A DNA stretch of 64,000 nt from Cydia pomonella (Eukaryota; Arthropoda; Insecta; Lepidoptera; Tortricidae). The notes beneath the pieces were generated by a model. The model did no database searches. It worked only from the letters and a program-made list of their open reading frames with translations, and was not told the DNA's origin. The stretch's first letter is position 1, and every line of letters starts with the position of its first letter. The stretch covers positions 6,758,001 through 6,822,000 of the forward strand of contig NC_084727.1 in NCBI RefSeq assembly GCF_033807575.1, written 5' to 3'. Positions 9,601 to 19,026 of the stretch are shown here, one piece after another. The translations under genes and the position numbers were made by a program.

Positions 9601-10939
9601 TTAAGGTGAGAATATAAGAGTGACAGTGAGAACAGTGCGTCGGTCCGCAACGCTCCGGCGGGCAGCGAAACGTCGATACGTACAAATCGCGACTCCATGC
9701 CGTTTGACTGCCGGTATTTCTATACCATTCAGCATCCTTGCAAAAACATGCCTAAAACCCGGTGTAAACAACCAAATCGAATGCCCGAGGAAGCCAAGCT
9801 ACATATTCAACCGAACCTCGCGTGCATAAGAAAGTGTTTTACGTTTAAAGCGAAGAGTAATAAAAGATTGATTTTATGTGAAAAGATATACACGCTAGTG
9901 TACTGGCTAGTTCGTAAGATGTGTTGATAATTTAAAGCCAATTGAATCGGTTGTATAATGTTACTTGTTTATCCATAATGGAATGTGTAACTCGATCATG
10001 TCTCAATGATTGACACGACGCGACGTTCAATTTGATCTAATAACAAGACTGCGCGAAGTGGTCGTCAGGTGCCAAAATATGACAATTATAATCGTACAAG
10101 GTTATGGTCTCAGTGTTAAATCACGAGCGTCAGTCGTACAGTCAAAGAATCTGATTTCAGTTCCATTTAGTACCTTGTGACAGTGAAAATTAACATGAAA
10201 ATTGCTAAGGAACTCAGACTATTGTCAATGTAAGAAGGTACGAACATGACCGTACCGTCTAGTTCAAGAGTTTCATTCGACCTGTTAAAATGAAACTTGC
10301 GATATGACCACTTTTGTGAAGTGTCGATAATACTGGCGAACGGTGGAACGCGCTCATATCCCAACCTTGATGATTTTTGTGGCCTCATAGGCCTGAAATA
10401 CTATGTTGTTGTGCTCCAGTTGTTTAGGTCTAAATTAACCATAAAAATCCAAATATGTGATGAAATTTAATTAAAAAAAATATTTTGTATTAAATACAAA
10501 TAAGGATCTAATTAGAGCTGCAATTGTGGAAGAAATATCCACCATACTGGGTCTGAACACGAAAAATCCATAAAATCCACACAATCTACTTTCAGTGTTG
10601 ACGTACATCATTATTTGGTAGATTTTTCGGAATCTAGTTGCGAATCGACAAATTGCAGCGTTTGTAACCGCCTTAACTGTCCGCAATGCTGATGCACTGT
10701 TCAGTGGCAGGGTTATGCGACGTCAGTTTTTAAAGTCAATTCTGCCGAATTTCTGGGTCTTTTTAGACATCTTGGAAAATTGGCATGTCCCTCCCAGTCT
10801 CCACAATTCGGTATTAAAACCCTGGTTTAATGGTATTTAAACTAAAAATGCATTTTTTGTGGTAGTTATAAGCCCTTTCTACAATATCTACCGAGCACGA
10901 TAATATAACGTGGAACAAGAGTTTTACTAAGAAACTATG
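9601..10939. other. Presumed intron or flank, no repeat recognised
   Basis: The first 330 bases remain CpG-rich and hold a 76-codon frame (9697-9927) with no recognisable domain. A minus-strand frame at 10471-10686 (starting MRTVKAVTNAAICRFATRF) has fairly balanced composition but matches no family I know and lacks clear splice sites. Nothing else was seen. Confidence 0.35.
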
Positions 10940-11042
10940 CTAGATATTTTAAACGTCAAACTTCTATGAAATTATGACGTTTACTTAACACTTGCACCTT
11001 CCGGGCTATCAAAGGTGCCAACTTATCTTGGTCTGACTCTTC
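10940..11042. repeat. Family G half copy
   Basis: AAACGTCAAACTTCTATGAA and ATTATGACGTTTACTTAAC lead to GCCAACTTATCTTGGTCTGA, matching one half of the palindromes at 7734 and 28884. Confidence 0.6.
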
Positions 11043-11980
11043 TAAAATTGTCGCATTACTGACGGGTCAGATAACCAAACATTTTTATTACAATTTCTAT
11101 TTAAGGAAATAACTACAAAGAGTAGCTTATTTGACCGTAACATGTGTCTTAAAAACTGAAGTGTTTAGGTAATCGTTTTGACAGTTCGAAAAAGAAGCTA
11201 TTATGACATTTATGGCTTGCGGCATTTCAATTCAGACTGGAACTGGGAAATGAAAAACAATTTTTTTTCTCAAACTTGCAATGAAATGTTGAAATGACTT
11301 ACTTTAATTTTGGTCCGGAAATACTACGTATCTGTTGTGATGGGTGACGATGATATGTAAAGGGATTTCATACAGCCTTGAACACCTAGGCCTGTAAAGC
11401 AACCTTCTTTTGTTTTTAAACGTCAAATTGTGACACAACATCTTGGTAGATTCGTAATTTGGTTTTAGCTATGTAAACCTACGAATAAACAAATTAACTA
11501 CATTTTTTTTTCATTGTTGACGGGATTGCCGGGCGCGTATCCCTTTCCGTCTATATCTACTCGACCTGCAACCCTTCGTTTCCCGGCCTATATAGTTAAT
11601 GTACTATTTTTTACTATTAAGCTTAGATGAGAGACTTTTAAGCCAACAAAATTTTTGACGTTCGATAACCCTAGTCTGGTGCAGTGGCATCGCAAAGTGC
11701 ATTTACCGCTGGTATTTTTAGAATTTCACCTCAAAAAGCCTGTTTTGGATAAACAACCTACATTGGAAACTGTATATTTTTCGTTAACCGTTTTTCGATT
11801 GTTTATTTTTAATACCGTTAGGTACGGTGAGTTCTTTGACTGATACGAGTAAAGTATGACATGAAAGATGCACAGACAATGGTGGCAAAAAAATCTTAAG
11901 CATTTAAGACTCGAAAACAATTTTCTTTTCATATTGTGTTTAAATGTATGTGACCCGCCTGAACTGTAGAAAATGGTAAA
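11043..11980. other. No gene seen
   Basis: A GC-richer patch near 11520-11600 (CGGGCGCGTATCCCTTTCCG) was noticed but has no coding or repeat match within the window. Confidence 0.4.
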
Positions 11981-12079
11981 GGTAGAGTCAGACCAAGATA
12001 GGCAGCGGTTTTGACAGCCCAGACAGTGCAAGTGTTATTTAAAACGTCAAACTTCTATGAAATTATGACGTTTACTTAC
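11981..12079. repeat. Family G half copy next to a TTAA-type MITE
   Basis: GGTAGAGTCAGACCAAGATA begins the left half of family G, which continues to ATTATGACGTTTACTTA and then gives way to TTAA-type MITE sequence. The missing right half suggests truncation by that element. Confidence 0.6.
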
Positions 12080-12080
12080 G

Positions 12081-12520
12081 AAAAGAGAAAACGTTTTCCA
12101 CTTCTAAATATATTCCATTCTCCATGATTTTTAGTATGTTATTGACACAATGAAAAACTAGGTTTATTAGACTTCCTTTTTTTTCAAAATTTGTAAAACA
12201 AAAATAAAATTAAGCGAGACCTATAAACCAGGGATCGGAACCGGTTTTTTGCAAAAACATCGAAATAACCATATATTTCGGCTTATTTTATACTCAAAAT
12301 GTAGGACTCAGTTGTGTTTTTAGATAACGACTTCGTATTATTAGATTGCCCGATTAGGAATGAAATAATTAACAAAGAACGAAAAAATACCGTTTTCGTT
12401 CCCATACAAAAAATACCGGTTTCCGATCCCTGCTATAAACCAAGAAAATATAATGCTGAAGCGATAGATATCAAAATGAAAGTAATTTGGTAAGATTTAT
12501 TTAGTGGAAAACGTTTTCTG
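12081..12520 (+). mobile_element. TTAA-type MITE remnant, interrupted
   Basis: It carries the family landmarks AAAACGTTTTCCACTTC, TTATTGACACAATGAAAAAC, CCTATAAACC, ATATAATGCTGAAGCGAT and GTGGAAAACGTTTTC. Both TTAA ends are missing. The hAT-like element 12229-12432 is inserted in it. Confidence 0.65.
12229..12432. mobile_element. hAT-like MITE with 8-bp target duplication
   Basis: This 204-bp element has inverted ends CAGGGATCGGAA followed by CCGG on each side. It is flanked by the direct repeat CTATAAAC at 12221-12228 and 12433-12440. An 8-bp duplication with ends starting CAGGG is typical of the hAT superfamily (established knowledge). The interior is AT-rich and non-coding. It clearly entered an existing TTAA-type MITE, because the flanking halves rejoin into that family's sequence. 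Confidence 0.8.
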
Positions 12521-12540
12521 CCCCTAAGTTTGATTTCTTC

Positions 12541-12745
12541 GATTTTTTGTTTACGTATTATAAGAATTAGGAGCAATTTTTTATTTATTTTGTTTTACGC
12601 TCCTAATTTTTACATTAATTAAAAAAAATCAAACGTAGTCAAGCTATTGTTAATATACATTATGTAATTATGTAAAAATATTTTCCATAATGTCAACATC
12701 CAGAGAGGAAAATGGGGACTACGTTTGTATGTAAGTTTTGATTCG
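12541..12745 (+). repeat. Family C repeat
   Basis: ATTATAAGAATTAGGAGC is followed by an inverted GCTCCTAATTTTTAC, then ATCAAACGTAGTC, TTAATATACATTATG and AGAGAGGAAAATGGGGACTA. The most complete relatives are at 17095-17815 and 52063-52345. Confidence 0.6.
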
Positions 12746-12847
12746 GTAGGGTAACATCCATAAACCATATCCAAAATGTAGGTCAAGTTTTTGCTGAAAG
12801 TCTGACATGGTGCCAAGTTATAACTGGTACCAGTTAAACAAAATCGT

Positions 12848-13056
12848 TGTGGGATATTGCCACTTTGTTACCACCAAGTTGTTACCAGTGGTAACTACTG
12901 GGATTTTTTCCCACCTTTTACCAGTGGTATCTACTAGGAAAAAAATCCCAGTAGTTAGGTAGTTACCAACAAACCGAACTAAACAGGTTATTACTACTGG
13001 GATTTTTTCCCCAGAAGTTAGTTAAATTACCACTGGTAAAAGGTGGGATTTTTTTT
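12848..13056. repeat. Palindrome cluster TACCAGTGGTA / TCCCAGTAGT
   Basis: TACCAGTGGTA-type palindromes and ACTACTGGGATTTTTTCCC blocks alternate in direct and inverted orientation at least four times, so many alternative hairpins are possible. It looks like a palindromic MITE that was duplicated or inserted into itself. There is no coding capacity. Confidence 0.6.
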
Positions 13057-13065
13057 TCCTAATCC

Positions 13066-14154
13066 ACAATTGTGTTAAAGTTAAAAACTAATAAAAACAG
13101 TATAGTATAAATATAGAGTAAGTACTTCAATAAATAATAACATGTCAATTAGTGTTCCAGTAAATTGCCTTAACGTGATATTTATGAGAAGAAGTGGAGA
13201 TGTTTAAAAAAAAGTAACAATTCTTTTTTTTATCTAAACTTATATAGGCACGGTAAGCTCATTTCATTCTTACCGCTAGATGTCTAGCCAACGAAAATGA
13301 CATAATAGAAGAATCATTAATGAAAAATATTCACATTAAAATGTTAGGTAAAACATTTCCTAAAATTAAGAAATTTTTTGTCCATCGTAATCTCGGTGAG
13401 CACTGAACCATGAACGCAAAAACGTTTCAACAACTTTCCACGATTCTTAACGCTCGATTTGAAATTAGGTCTTTGACATTTTGATGAAATTCTTTTGAAG
13501 GGAAAGGCATAATAAATAGTTTTTAGTAATTCTGTCCAGCCCGAATAAAATGGTGGCGGGTTGATTGTATCTTTATTGGAAAACTTTTGCAAAAAAAAAA
13601 AAACGGTTTTTAAATCGAACCCAAAATTTAAATAACGTTAATTACCTACATGATAACGGTTTCAAAATTTAACTTGTAAACGGGTCTTGTAAATCTGTTT
13701 CGGGCTCGATATTAAAATAATATGGTGTATTTTTTTGTCTCAAGATCGTCCATCTGTAATAAACTAACCATAATATTGCTTAATCTCAGAAAAAACTTAT
13801 GTGGGAACAATCTTACACTGATCGACCTTACCCCAAACTAAACAAGGCTTGTACACATCTACTATGGGTACTAGGAGAAAAAAAACAGAAATTGCTACAA
13901 AAAGCAGAGCTTTAAGATTTCATTCGCAAAAATATTAGTATTTGGACCTAGATCCTATACAAAGCGTCTGCAGTGGAAAGTTACGAAGCGCCCACAATAG
14001 GTAGAGCAGCTACAGGTAGTCCGGTGTTCGAAACTAGGTCGATATGAAGCTAGCCATCCGCGCTATTAAATTGAGAATTTGTAAAAGATCGGACAAGGGG
14101 CCAAGCCGAATGACAATCGTATATGGAAAACGCCAAATGAAACTTAAGAGAATA
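13066..14154. other. Mostly unrecognised; short LINE-like motif
   Basis: A motif around 13826-13872 (ACCTTACCCCAAACTAAACA, then ACTATGGGTACTAG) resembles a common lepidopteran repeat I recall. The 82-codon minus frame at 13344-13592 has no recognisable family. The rest shows nothing. Confidence 0.35.
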
Positions 14155-14262
14155 CACTTAAGTAGTCCCCATTTTCCTGTCTGGATATTGATATTATGGA
14201 AAATGTTTTAAGATATTTTGAAGTATATTCACCATAACTATGCCTCCATGTTAGACTTTTTT
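14155..14262 (-). repeat. Family C fragment
   Basis: AGTCCCCATTTTCCTGTCTG, GATATTATGGAAAATGTTTT and ATAACTATGCC follow the family C order on the minus strand. The adjacent family A-like element interrupts it, and a further C fragment resumes at 14780. Confidence 0.5.
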
Positions 14263-14271
14263 CGATTTTAT

Positions 14272-14778
14272 TTAGGGTTCCGTAGCCAAATGGCAAAAAA
14301 CGGAACCCTTATGGATTCGTCATGTCTGTCTGTCCGTCCGTATGTCACAGCCACTTTTTCCGAAACTATAAGAACTATTAATACTGCTGAAACTTGGTAA
14401 GCAGATGTATTCTATGAACCGCATTAAGATTTTCACACTAAAATAGAAAAAAAAACCATACATTTTGGGAGTTCCCCATACTTAGAACTGAAATTCAAAT
14501 ATTTTTTTTCATCAAACCCATACGTGTGGGGTATCTATGGATAGGCCTTTAAAAATGATATTGAGGTTTCTAATATAAGTGGTAAAAAGTGTGTCCCCCC
14601 CCTATAACTTCTATAATAAGAGAATGATAAAACTAAAAAAAATATATGATGTACATTACCGTGCAAACTTCCACCGAAAATTCTTTTGAACGAGATCTAG
14701 TAAGTATTTTTTTTAATACGTCATAAATGTTACGGAACCCTTCATGGGCGAGTCCGACTCGCACTTGCCGCTTTTTTT
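14272..14778 (+). repeat. Family A-like repeat, divergent interior
   Basis: The left end is TTAGGGTTCCGTAGCCAAAT with a short TCTGTCCG microsatellite. The right end is TTACGGAACCCTTCATGGGC followed by GCACTTGCCG. The interior differs from the 19-kb copy but shares CCCATACGTGTGGGGTATCT with a fragment at 50055-50140. It lies between two family C fragments and probably inserted into one. Confidence 0.65.
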
Positions 14779-14779
14779 T

Positions 14780-14905
14780 AATTAGGAGCGAAAAAATATT
14801 TCACAAAAATTTATAAATGCTCCTAACTCTTATAATAATTAAAATTTAAAAAAAAAATACAAACTAGGAGGAAAATGAGGACTACGTTTGTATGACAAGG
14901 CGATT
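14780..14905 (+). repeat. Family C fragment
   Basis: TTAGGAGCGAAAAA, CTCCTAACTCTTATAATAAT and GAGGAAAATGAGGACTACGT match family C in order. Confidence 0.5.
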
Positions 14906-15172
14906 TTGCGAGGCCGCGGTGTTTCCTCTCAAATAATAGAAATAGTATTTTATGCAACAGTTGTATAAGAAGGGTCAAAAAAGGCGAGTGACGTGAGTTG
15001 GATGTGAGCCGGAGCCGAAGGCGTAGGCGAACATTGTAAAGGAATACGCCACGAGCATTTTTTGACCAACTTATACAACGTTGCATACAATATTTTTCCT
15101 ACGAGTCAACAAAAATAAATCTTAATTTAGGTAAACAAAGCAAAAGTATATAGCCAAGACTCGCGACCATAC

Positions 15173-15261
15173 CTTGTTACGCGCCCGGTCCGCCCCAGGT
15201 CGCGGCCGGCCGGTCGGCGACACCTCCTCGTAACTCATGAGGCCCTGGTACTTGCTCTTTG
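15173..15261 (-). CDS. Candidate 89-nt internal exon, gene unknown
   Basis: On the minus strand an acceptor (TTTAATTTAG) precedes and a donor (AAG then GTATGG) follows an 89-nt stretch. In the phase that starts with two bases of a split codon it is open for 29 codons, beginning KSKYQGLMSYEEVSP and continuing with an arginine- and proline-rich segment ending RARNK. GC content is far above the flanks, with G/C-rich third positions. The length is not divisible by three, so skipping it would shift the frame. The peptide looks soluble and linker-like. I do not recognise the protein. A GC-rich transposon scrap cannot be excluded, but no copy occurs elsewhere in the window. Confidence 0.5.
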
Positions 15262-15269
15262 CTAAATTA

Positions 15270-15650
15270 AATTTTTGGACAGTTTTTTCTCGATTTTGGC
15301 CACCGTAGCCTACGGAGACTAACAAGCAACGCTAAGCGGTCTTCGTAGTCTATGGGTGTTGCTATATTACGGGTGTCACATGCGTGTTTCTGACTTATGA
15401 AGTAATTGTTTTTACTATGCAACCAAATGAATATTTTGTAAGTTGGCAGCAATGCACTTAGTTTAAAACTGTATTAGTTTTGATTTTGTTAGGTTGGTAG
15501 CCATTAATCGCAGTAACGTTATAGCGATTAAAAGCACAAGAGCTGTTATGAGGAATAGACAATATAGACTTTTCTTGAAACCTTTTATGTATGTTCTTAT
15601 ATTCGTGTTAATGAATGCATAAATGACAGATAACAGTAGAGGAGTAGGAA
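15270..15650. other. No gene seen
   Basis: An imperfect inverted pair (GTAGCCTACGGAGACT near 15306 and CTTCGTAGTCTATGGG near 15342) suggests a small element. Otherwise nothing was recognised. Confidence 0.35.
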
Positions 15651-15651
15651 A

Positions 15652-15815
15652 AGAATAGAATAGAATTTGCTTTATTCATAAACACACAAACAGTAATAGA
15701 CAGACATAAAAGAGAACATAGTGAGAGTAAAGTGTCACGAAATGGCCTCATCTCAGCATGTTGCTGGCGACTTCCAGCGCTGATCTTCCGATGAGACCAT
15801 CGAGTGCGAAATAAT
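15652..15815 (-). mobile_element. LINE 3'-end remnant, CAGCATG type
   Basis: Read on the minus strand, a block with GCCAGCAACATGCTGAGATG ends in TGAATAAAGCAAATTC. The same tail type occurs at 40355-40525 and, split by a MITE, at 39355-39770, all on the minus strand. Confidence 0.6.
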
Positions 15816-15987
15816 GTATGAAATGATCAGTCGACCACGTCACCTTTCATTGCATCCGTCATCCCGAATTCTTACAGATCTACAATGTACAAAATTGACT
15901 GTCAAATATCGAAATCCGAATAATGTCAAGCTCAAGCTTCATTGGAAGTATTGAGTTCAGAAATAATATGTGCTGTGGAATAATAAG

Positions 15988-16175
15988 TTATTTGCTTTTG
16001 TGACAGTACCAGTATGATGATGATGATGTATTCCTGATGTCCCTCATTAGGGACATAGAGTTCGCAGAAGAATTTCCATATGTTGCGATCCTGAGCGGCT
16101 TCTTCCAGCTCTTTCCAGCCGAGTCCACTTGATCCAGACTCCTCAACTGATCGCCCCCATGTGGCACAGTCACGT
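15988..16175 (-). pseudogene. LINE reverse-transcriptase C-terminal remnant
   Basis: The minus-strand frame contains the motif ELEEAAQDRNIWKFFCELYV, a W-x-x-L-x-x-A-x-D-R-x-x-W pattern seen near the C-terminus of many RTE-like non-LTR polyproteins. It is followed by a short ATC-rich tail. Only the last 60 or so codons remain, as expected of 5' truncation. Confidence 0.5.
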
Positions 16176-16297
16176 CTGAAAATATTGATACGAAAAAAGT
16201 GCCAAAATTATGTATACACAATTTTATTGCCCATATATTAAGGTAGTGTATACATATTTTTGGTACATTTTCGTATCGATATTTTCAGACGTGACTG
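16164..16297. mobile_element. 134-bp palindromic element
   Basis: ACAGTCACGTCTGAAAATAT plus TGATACGAAAA on the left is mirrored by TTTTCGTATCGATATT plus TTCAGACGTGACTGT on the right, around a short AT-rich centre. It abuts the LINE remnant. Confidence 0.75.
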
Positions 16298-16446
16298 TAC
16301 GACGGTACGAGTATATTCCAAGATATAATCACCTATCGCATCTTCTTAACCTTTTAACCGCTTAGAATTTTTCATTGAGCGTGCTAGTCGCCGCCGGTAC
16401 GAAATAACACGAAGTTTTGTGTTATAGACTGCGGCGAAATGAGCTG

Positions 16447-16565
16447 AGGCCCATTTCTCGAACGATATTAGTCTAATATTATTAGTGTATTGTCATGGCA
16501 ACCCATACGATTTGACAGTTCGTGGACTAATAATATTAGTCTAATACCGTTCGAGAAATGGGCCC
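16447..16565. mobile_element. 119-bp palindromic element
   Basis: GGCCCATTTCTCGAACG plus TATTAGTCTAATATTATTAG on the left is mirrored by CTAATAATATTAGTCTAATA plus CGTTCGAGAAATGGGCC on the right. There is a short central loop and no coding capacity. Confidence 0.75.
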
Positions 16566-17094
16566 CTGGATATTGTATGTCTTACATATCTGACTATGGC
16601 AGTTAAAAGGTTAATAATGTTCATATTTTCTAGTCCGCTAACCTTGCATTTTGGTAAATTCAAAATTACCTTTAAGCGTAAGTGTCATTCTAGATTTGTG
16701 CGAATTCCAGTTACGTTTTCACGGTCCGATTGATGTTTTCAGTTTTGGGTAATCTAAGTCTCAACCAGAATGCATTTTTTTATTTTATTTTATTTATGTA
16801 GGCTGCAGGATACATAATTTTCGGGTACACGAGACACAATTTTATTTTCTGTTTGTGTATAAGGTAAAGACCAATTACTAGTACCTTAGCACAGAGGCGT
16901 GGAAAAATTAAAGGGTAATGAAAGAAGGTATTCTTCTAAAAATGCGGCAAAATGTCTCCGATAGCATCTCATTTGGGAGAAAGGTTTCTTGGCAATCGTT
17001 AGAAGTGTCGCTTTGTTGATGAATGTGTGACATATCGCGGCTTGTTGCTATGACGTACATTCGGGCTCTTAAGATGACGTCACGTATCTCTTCC
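16566..17094. other. No gene seen
   Basis: Nothing beyond short frames. A 62-codon minus frame (16908-17096) has no recognisable family. Confidence 0.45.
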
Positions 17095-17815
17095 ATACAA
17101 ACCCGTACAAACGTTCCTCATTTTTCTCTCTCGATATTAAGTTAATTTTACTAACCATATATGGACTTCTGGGTCTGAAATAAAGATATATTTAATTAAC
17201 ATTATTGAAAATAATTTTACACAATTTGATTTATATCAACCACAGCTATACCCCTTGAATGATGTCGAATTTTTAATTAATATAAGATTTAGGATCATTT
17301 AAAAATGGTATGGAATTTGTTATTTGCTGCTAATTCTTATAATAATAAGAGTAAAACGAAGGGGCATAGCTATGGTACTTCTGCTTTTCATCCTGTTACC
17401 TCCTGCTGGGCTGTAGGGCTCGAACTATTTTTTTCCACTGACTCCAGTCCTGGGCAGCTTGGGTAACCTCCCACCCCATTCCCAATACACTTAACTCTTG
17501 CCCCATGGAACAGAGCCAAGTAGATTTAGGCCGACCATGTTTCCGTTTTCCGGGCATCTTCCAGGTCAGGGCTACTTTGGATAGGTGGGTGTCAGGCTTC
17601 CTGAGGATATGCCCAATCCTATCCAATCCAATCCTATTAGTGCGTTTGGATCTTCTTGTGTACGGGTTCTTGCCCGCTTATAGCTATGGTTAATATACAT
17701 TAAATTATGTAAAAATCTTTTTCTAGTCCAGAGATAACCAATATCCGAAGAGAAAAACGGGGACTACGTTTATATGGAGAAGCGGTCGTCCCCTTTCCTC
17801 CTATAATAATATATA
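17095..17815. repeat. Family C repeat interrupted by a LINE
   Basis: The right part (17690-17780) shows TTAATATACATTAAATTATG and GAGAAAAACGGGGACTACGT. The left part (17290-17376) shows the ATAATAATAAGAG and GGGGCATAGC blocks. They join across a LINE fragment flanked by an 11-bp duplication. A rearranged extra piece lies at 17095-17290. Confidence 0.55.
17377..17679 (-). pseudogene. RTE-like LINE fragment with 11-bp target duplication
   Basis: The minus-strand frame (17396-17626) reads GKRKHGRPKSTW followed by a WxxAxDWxxWxxIVxALQPSRR-like end and a stop. This GKR-GRP-TW then A-x-D-x-x-x-W pattern is typical of RTE-type polyprotein C-termini. ATAGCTATGGT occurs at 17366-17376 and again at 17680-17690, a direct repeat consistent with target-primed insertion. 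About 300 bp survive (5' truncated). The host is a family C repeat. Confidence 0.75.
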
Positions 17816-18062
17816 TATGTATAAATAAGTATATAAGTAGACTATACCTCTCGAGTCGGATGTTGATCTCTATGACAGTTCCAGATGGAATATATAAAGG
17901 TTTATTACCGTATTTTTAATTGGTCCAGTAAGTAGTTTCGGAGTAAATAGGCTATGAGAGACAGATAGACAGAAGCACGAGTTATCTAATAAGCATTCCG
18001 TTTCTTTCGAAGGACGGAACCCTAGAAATGAACCTTAAGATGACGTTACAGTAACATTAAGT
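17816..18062. other. Short unannotated stretch
   Basis: It contains a scrap of family A/B-like sequence (GACGGAACCCTAGAAATG, about 18014). Nothing else was seen. Confidence 0.4.
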
Positions 18063-18190
18063 GAACTTGCACCATCACACTAACCCGGGGTTAACCGGTT
18101 AAACCGTTAACCCAGTGTTAATTGGACTGTTAACCATGGTAACTCCAGGTTTAACCGGTTAACCTTGGGTTAGTGAATTGATGCAAGTGG
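18063..18190. mobile_element. 128-bp palindromic element, AACCGGTTAA type, copy 1
   Basis: CTTGCACCATC and ACTAACCCGGGGTTAACCGG on the left are mirrored by AACCGGTTAACCTTGGGTTA and GATGCAAGTGG on the right. The sister copy at 54443-54570 has the same length. Confidence 0.75.
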
Positions 18191-18541
18191 GTCTAAGCGA
18201 CAAAACTACATCTGACAATTGGTTCCTTTTCTCAAAAATCGACACATTTGCGCTACGGAAATCTGTCACTAAAGTCTTTTATCTCGTAGCACTCCCAAAT
18301 AGGTTTCAATAGGACCCTCTGAACCCTCGTCAGGGCTGGAAGGTCCGATCAATACTTCCTTGTAAGGGACGCTTAGTCGTCTAATGTTGCTTGTGGTTAA
18401 TAGGAATAATCGCGGGTTACTTTAATAAACTGGACTGGAACTGGACAGACGATAAACGAAATTAATTATTAAATTATTACCAAGCAGAAGTATCGTCAAA
18501 CTACACTACATTTTATTGAATTGAAAGGAGAAATGGAAAAA
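18191..18541. other. No gene seen
   Basis: Nothing recognised. Confidence 0.45.
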
Positions 18542-18783
18542 ACCGGACACAAGTCGGACTCGCCCACCGAGGGTTCCGTACCCAAAGGGTAAAACGGGAC
18601 CCTATTACTAAGACTCAGCAGTCCATCCCTCTGTCTGTCTGCCTGTCCGACTTTCACCAGGCTGTATCTCATGAACAGAAATAGATTACAGAAGATTAGA
18701 GAACAGAAATTTTCACAGATGATGTATTTCTTTTGCCGCTATAACAAGAAATACCTACTAAGAAGTACGGAACCCTCGGTGGG
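18542..18783 (-). repeat. Family B dispersed repeat, copy 2
   Basis: Both ends are visible as an inverted pair: CCCACCGAGGGTTCCGTAC at the left and GTACGGAACCCTCGGTGGG at the right. The interior has the CTGT microsatellite, CACCAGGCTGTATCTCATGA and TTTTCACAGATGATGTATTT. Clear terminal inverted repeats point to a DNA-type element. Confidence 0.75.
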
Positions 18784-18787
18784 CATT

Positions 18788-18990
18788 TGGAGCATTCCAT
18801 GTATTGTCTAAAATTGTCCCGTACAAACGCAAATTTTCCAAGATTCGCAGTCATAAAGAGTTTCCTTTCCGTCAGAGAGAGTGACAGGTGCTCAAAAATA
18901 TGTACAAAAAATTATCGCCTGCTTTAAACGCCGAAAAAATAGCAAATAAAATGCGTTTGTACGGGACAGAACAGCCCGTGGAATGCTCCA
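18788..18990. mobile_element. 203-bp MITE with TGGAGCATTCCA ends
   Basis: TGGAGCATTCCATG and TTGTCCCGTACAAACGCA on the left are mirrored by TGCGTTTGTACGGGACA and CGTGGAATGCTCCA on the right. It lies immediately beside a family B copy. Confidence 0.8.
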
Positions 18991-19026
18991 TTCGAGCCAT
19001 CGGTCCAATCGCTCTTAACTAATAAA

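Noticed and set aside
9513..9698. Minus-strand frame across the CpG-rich block
   Set aside because: It is antisense to the candidate first exon, has no splice context, and arises from the GC-rich composition.
10471..10686. Minus frame starting MRTVKAVTNAAICRFATRF as a receptor or transposase exon
   Set aside because: The composition is reasonable, but no conserved motif, no acceptor or donor pair and no copy elsewhere could be identified.
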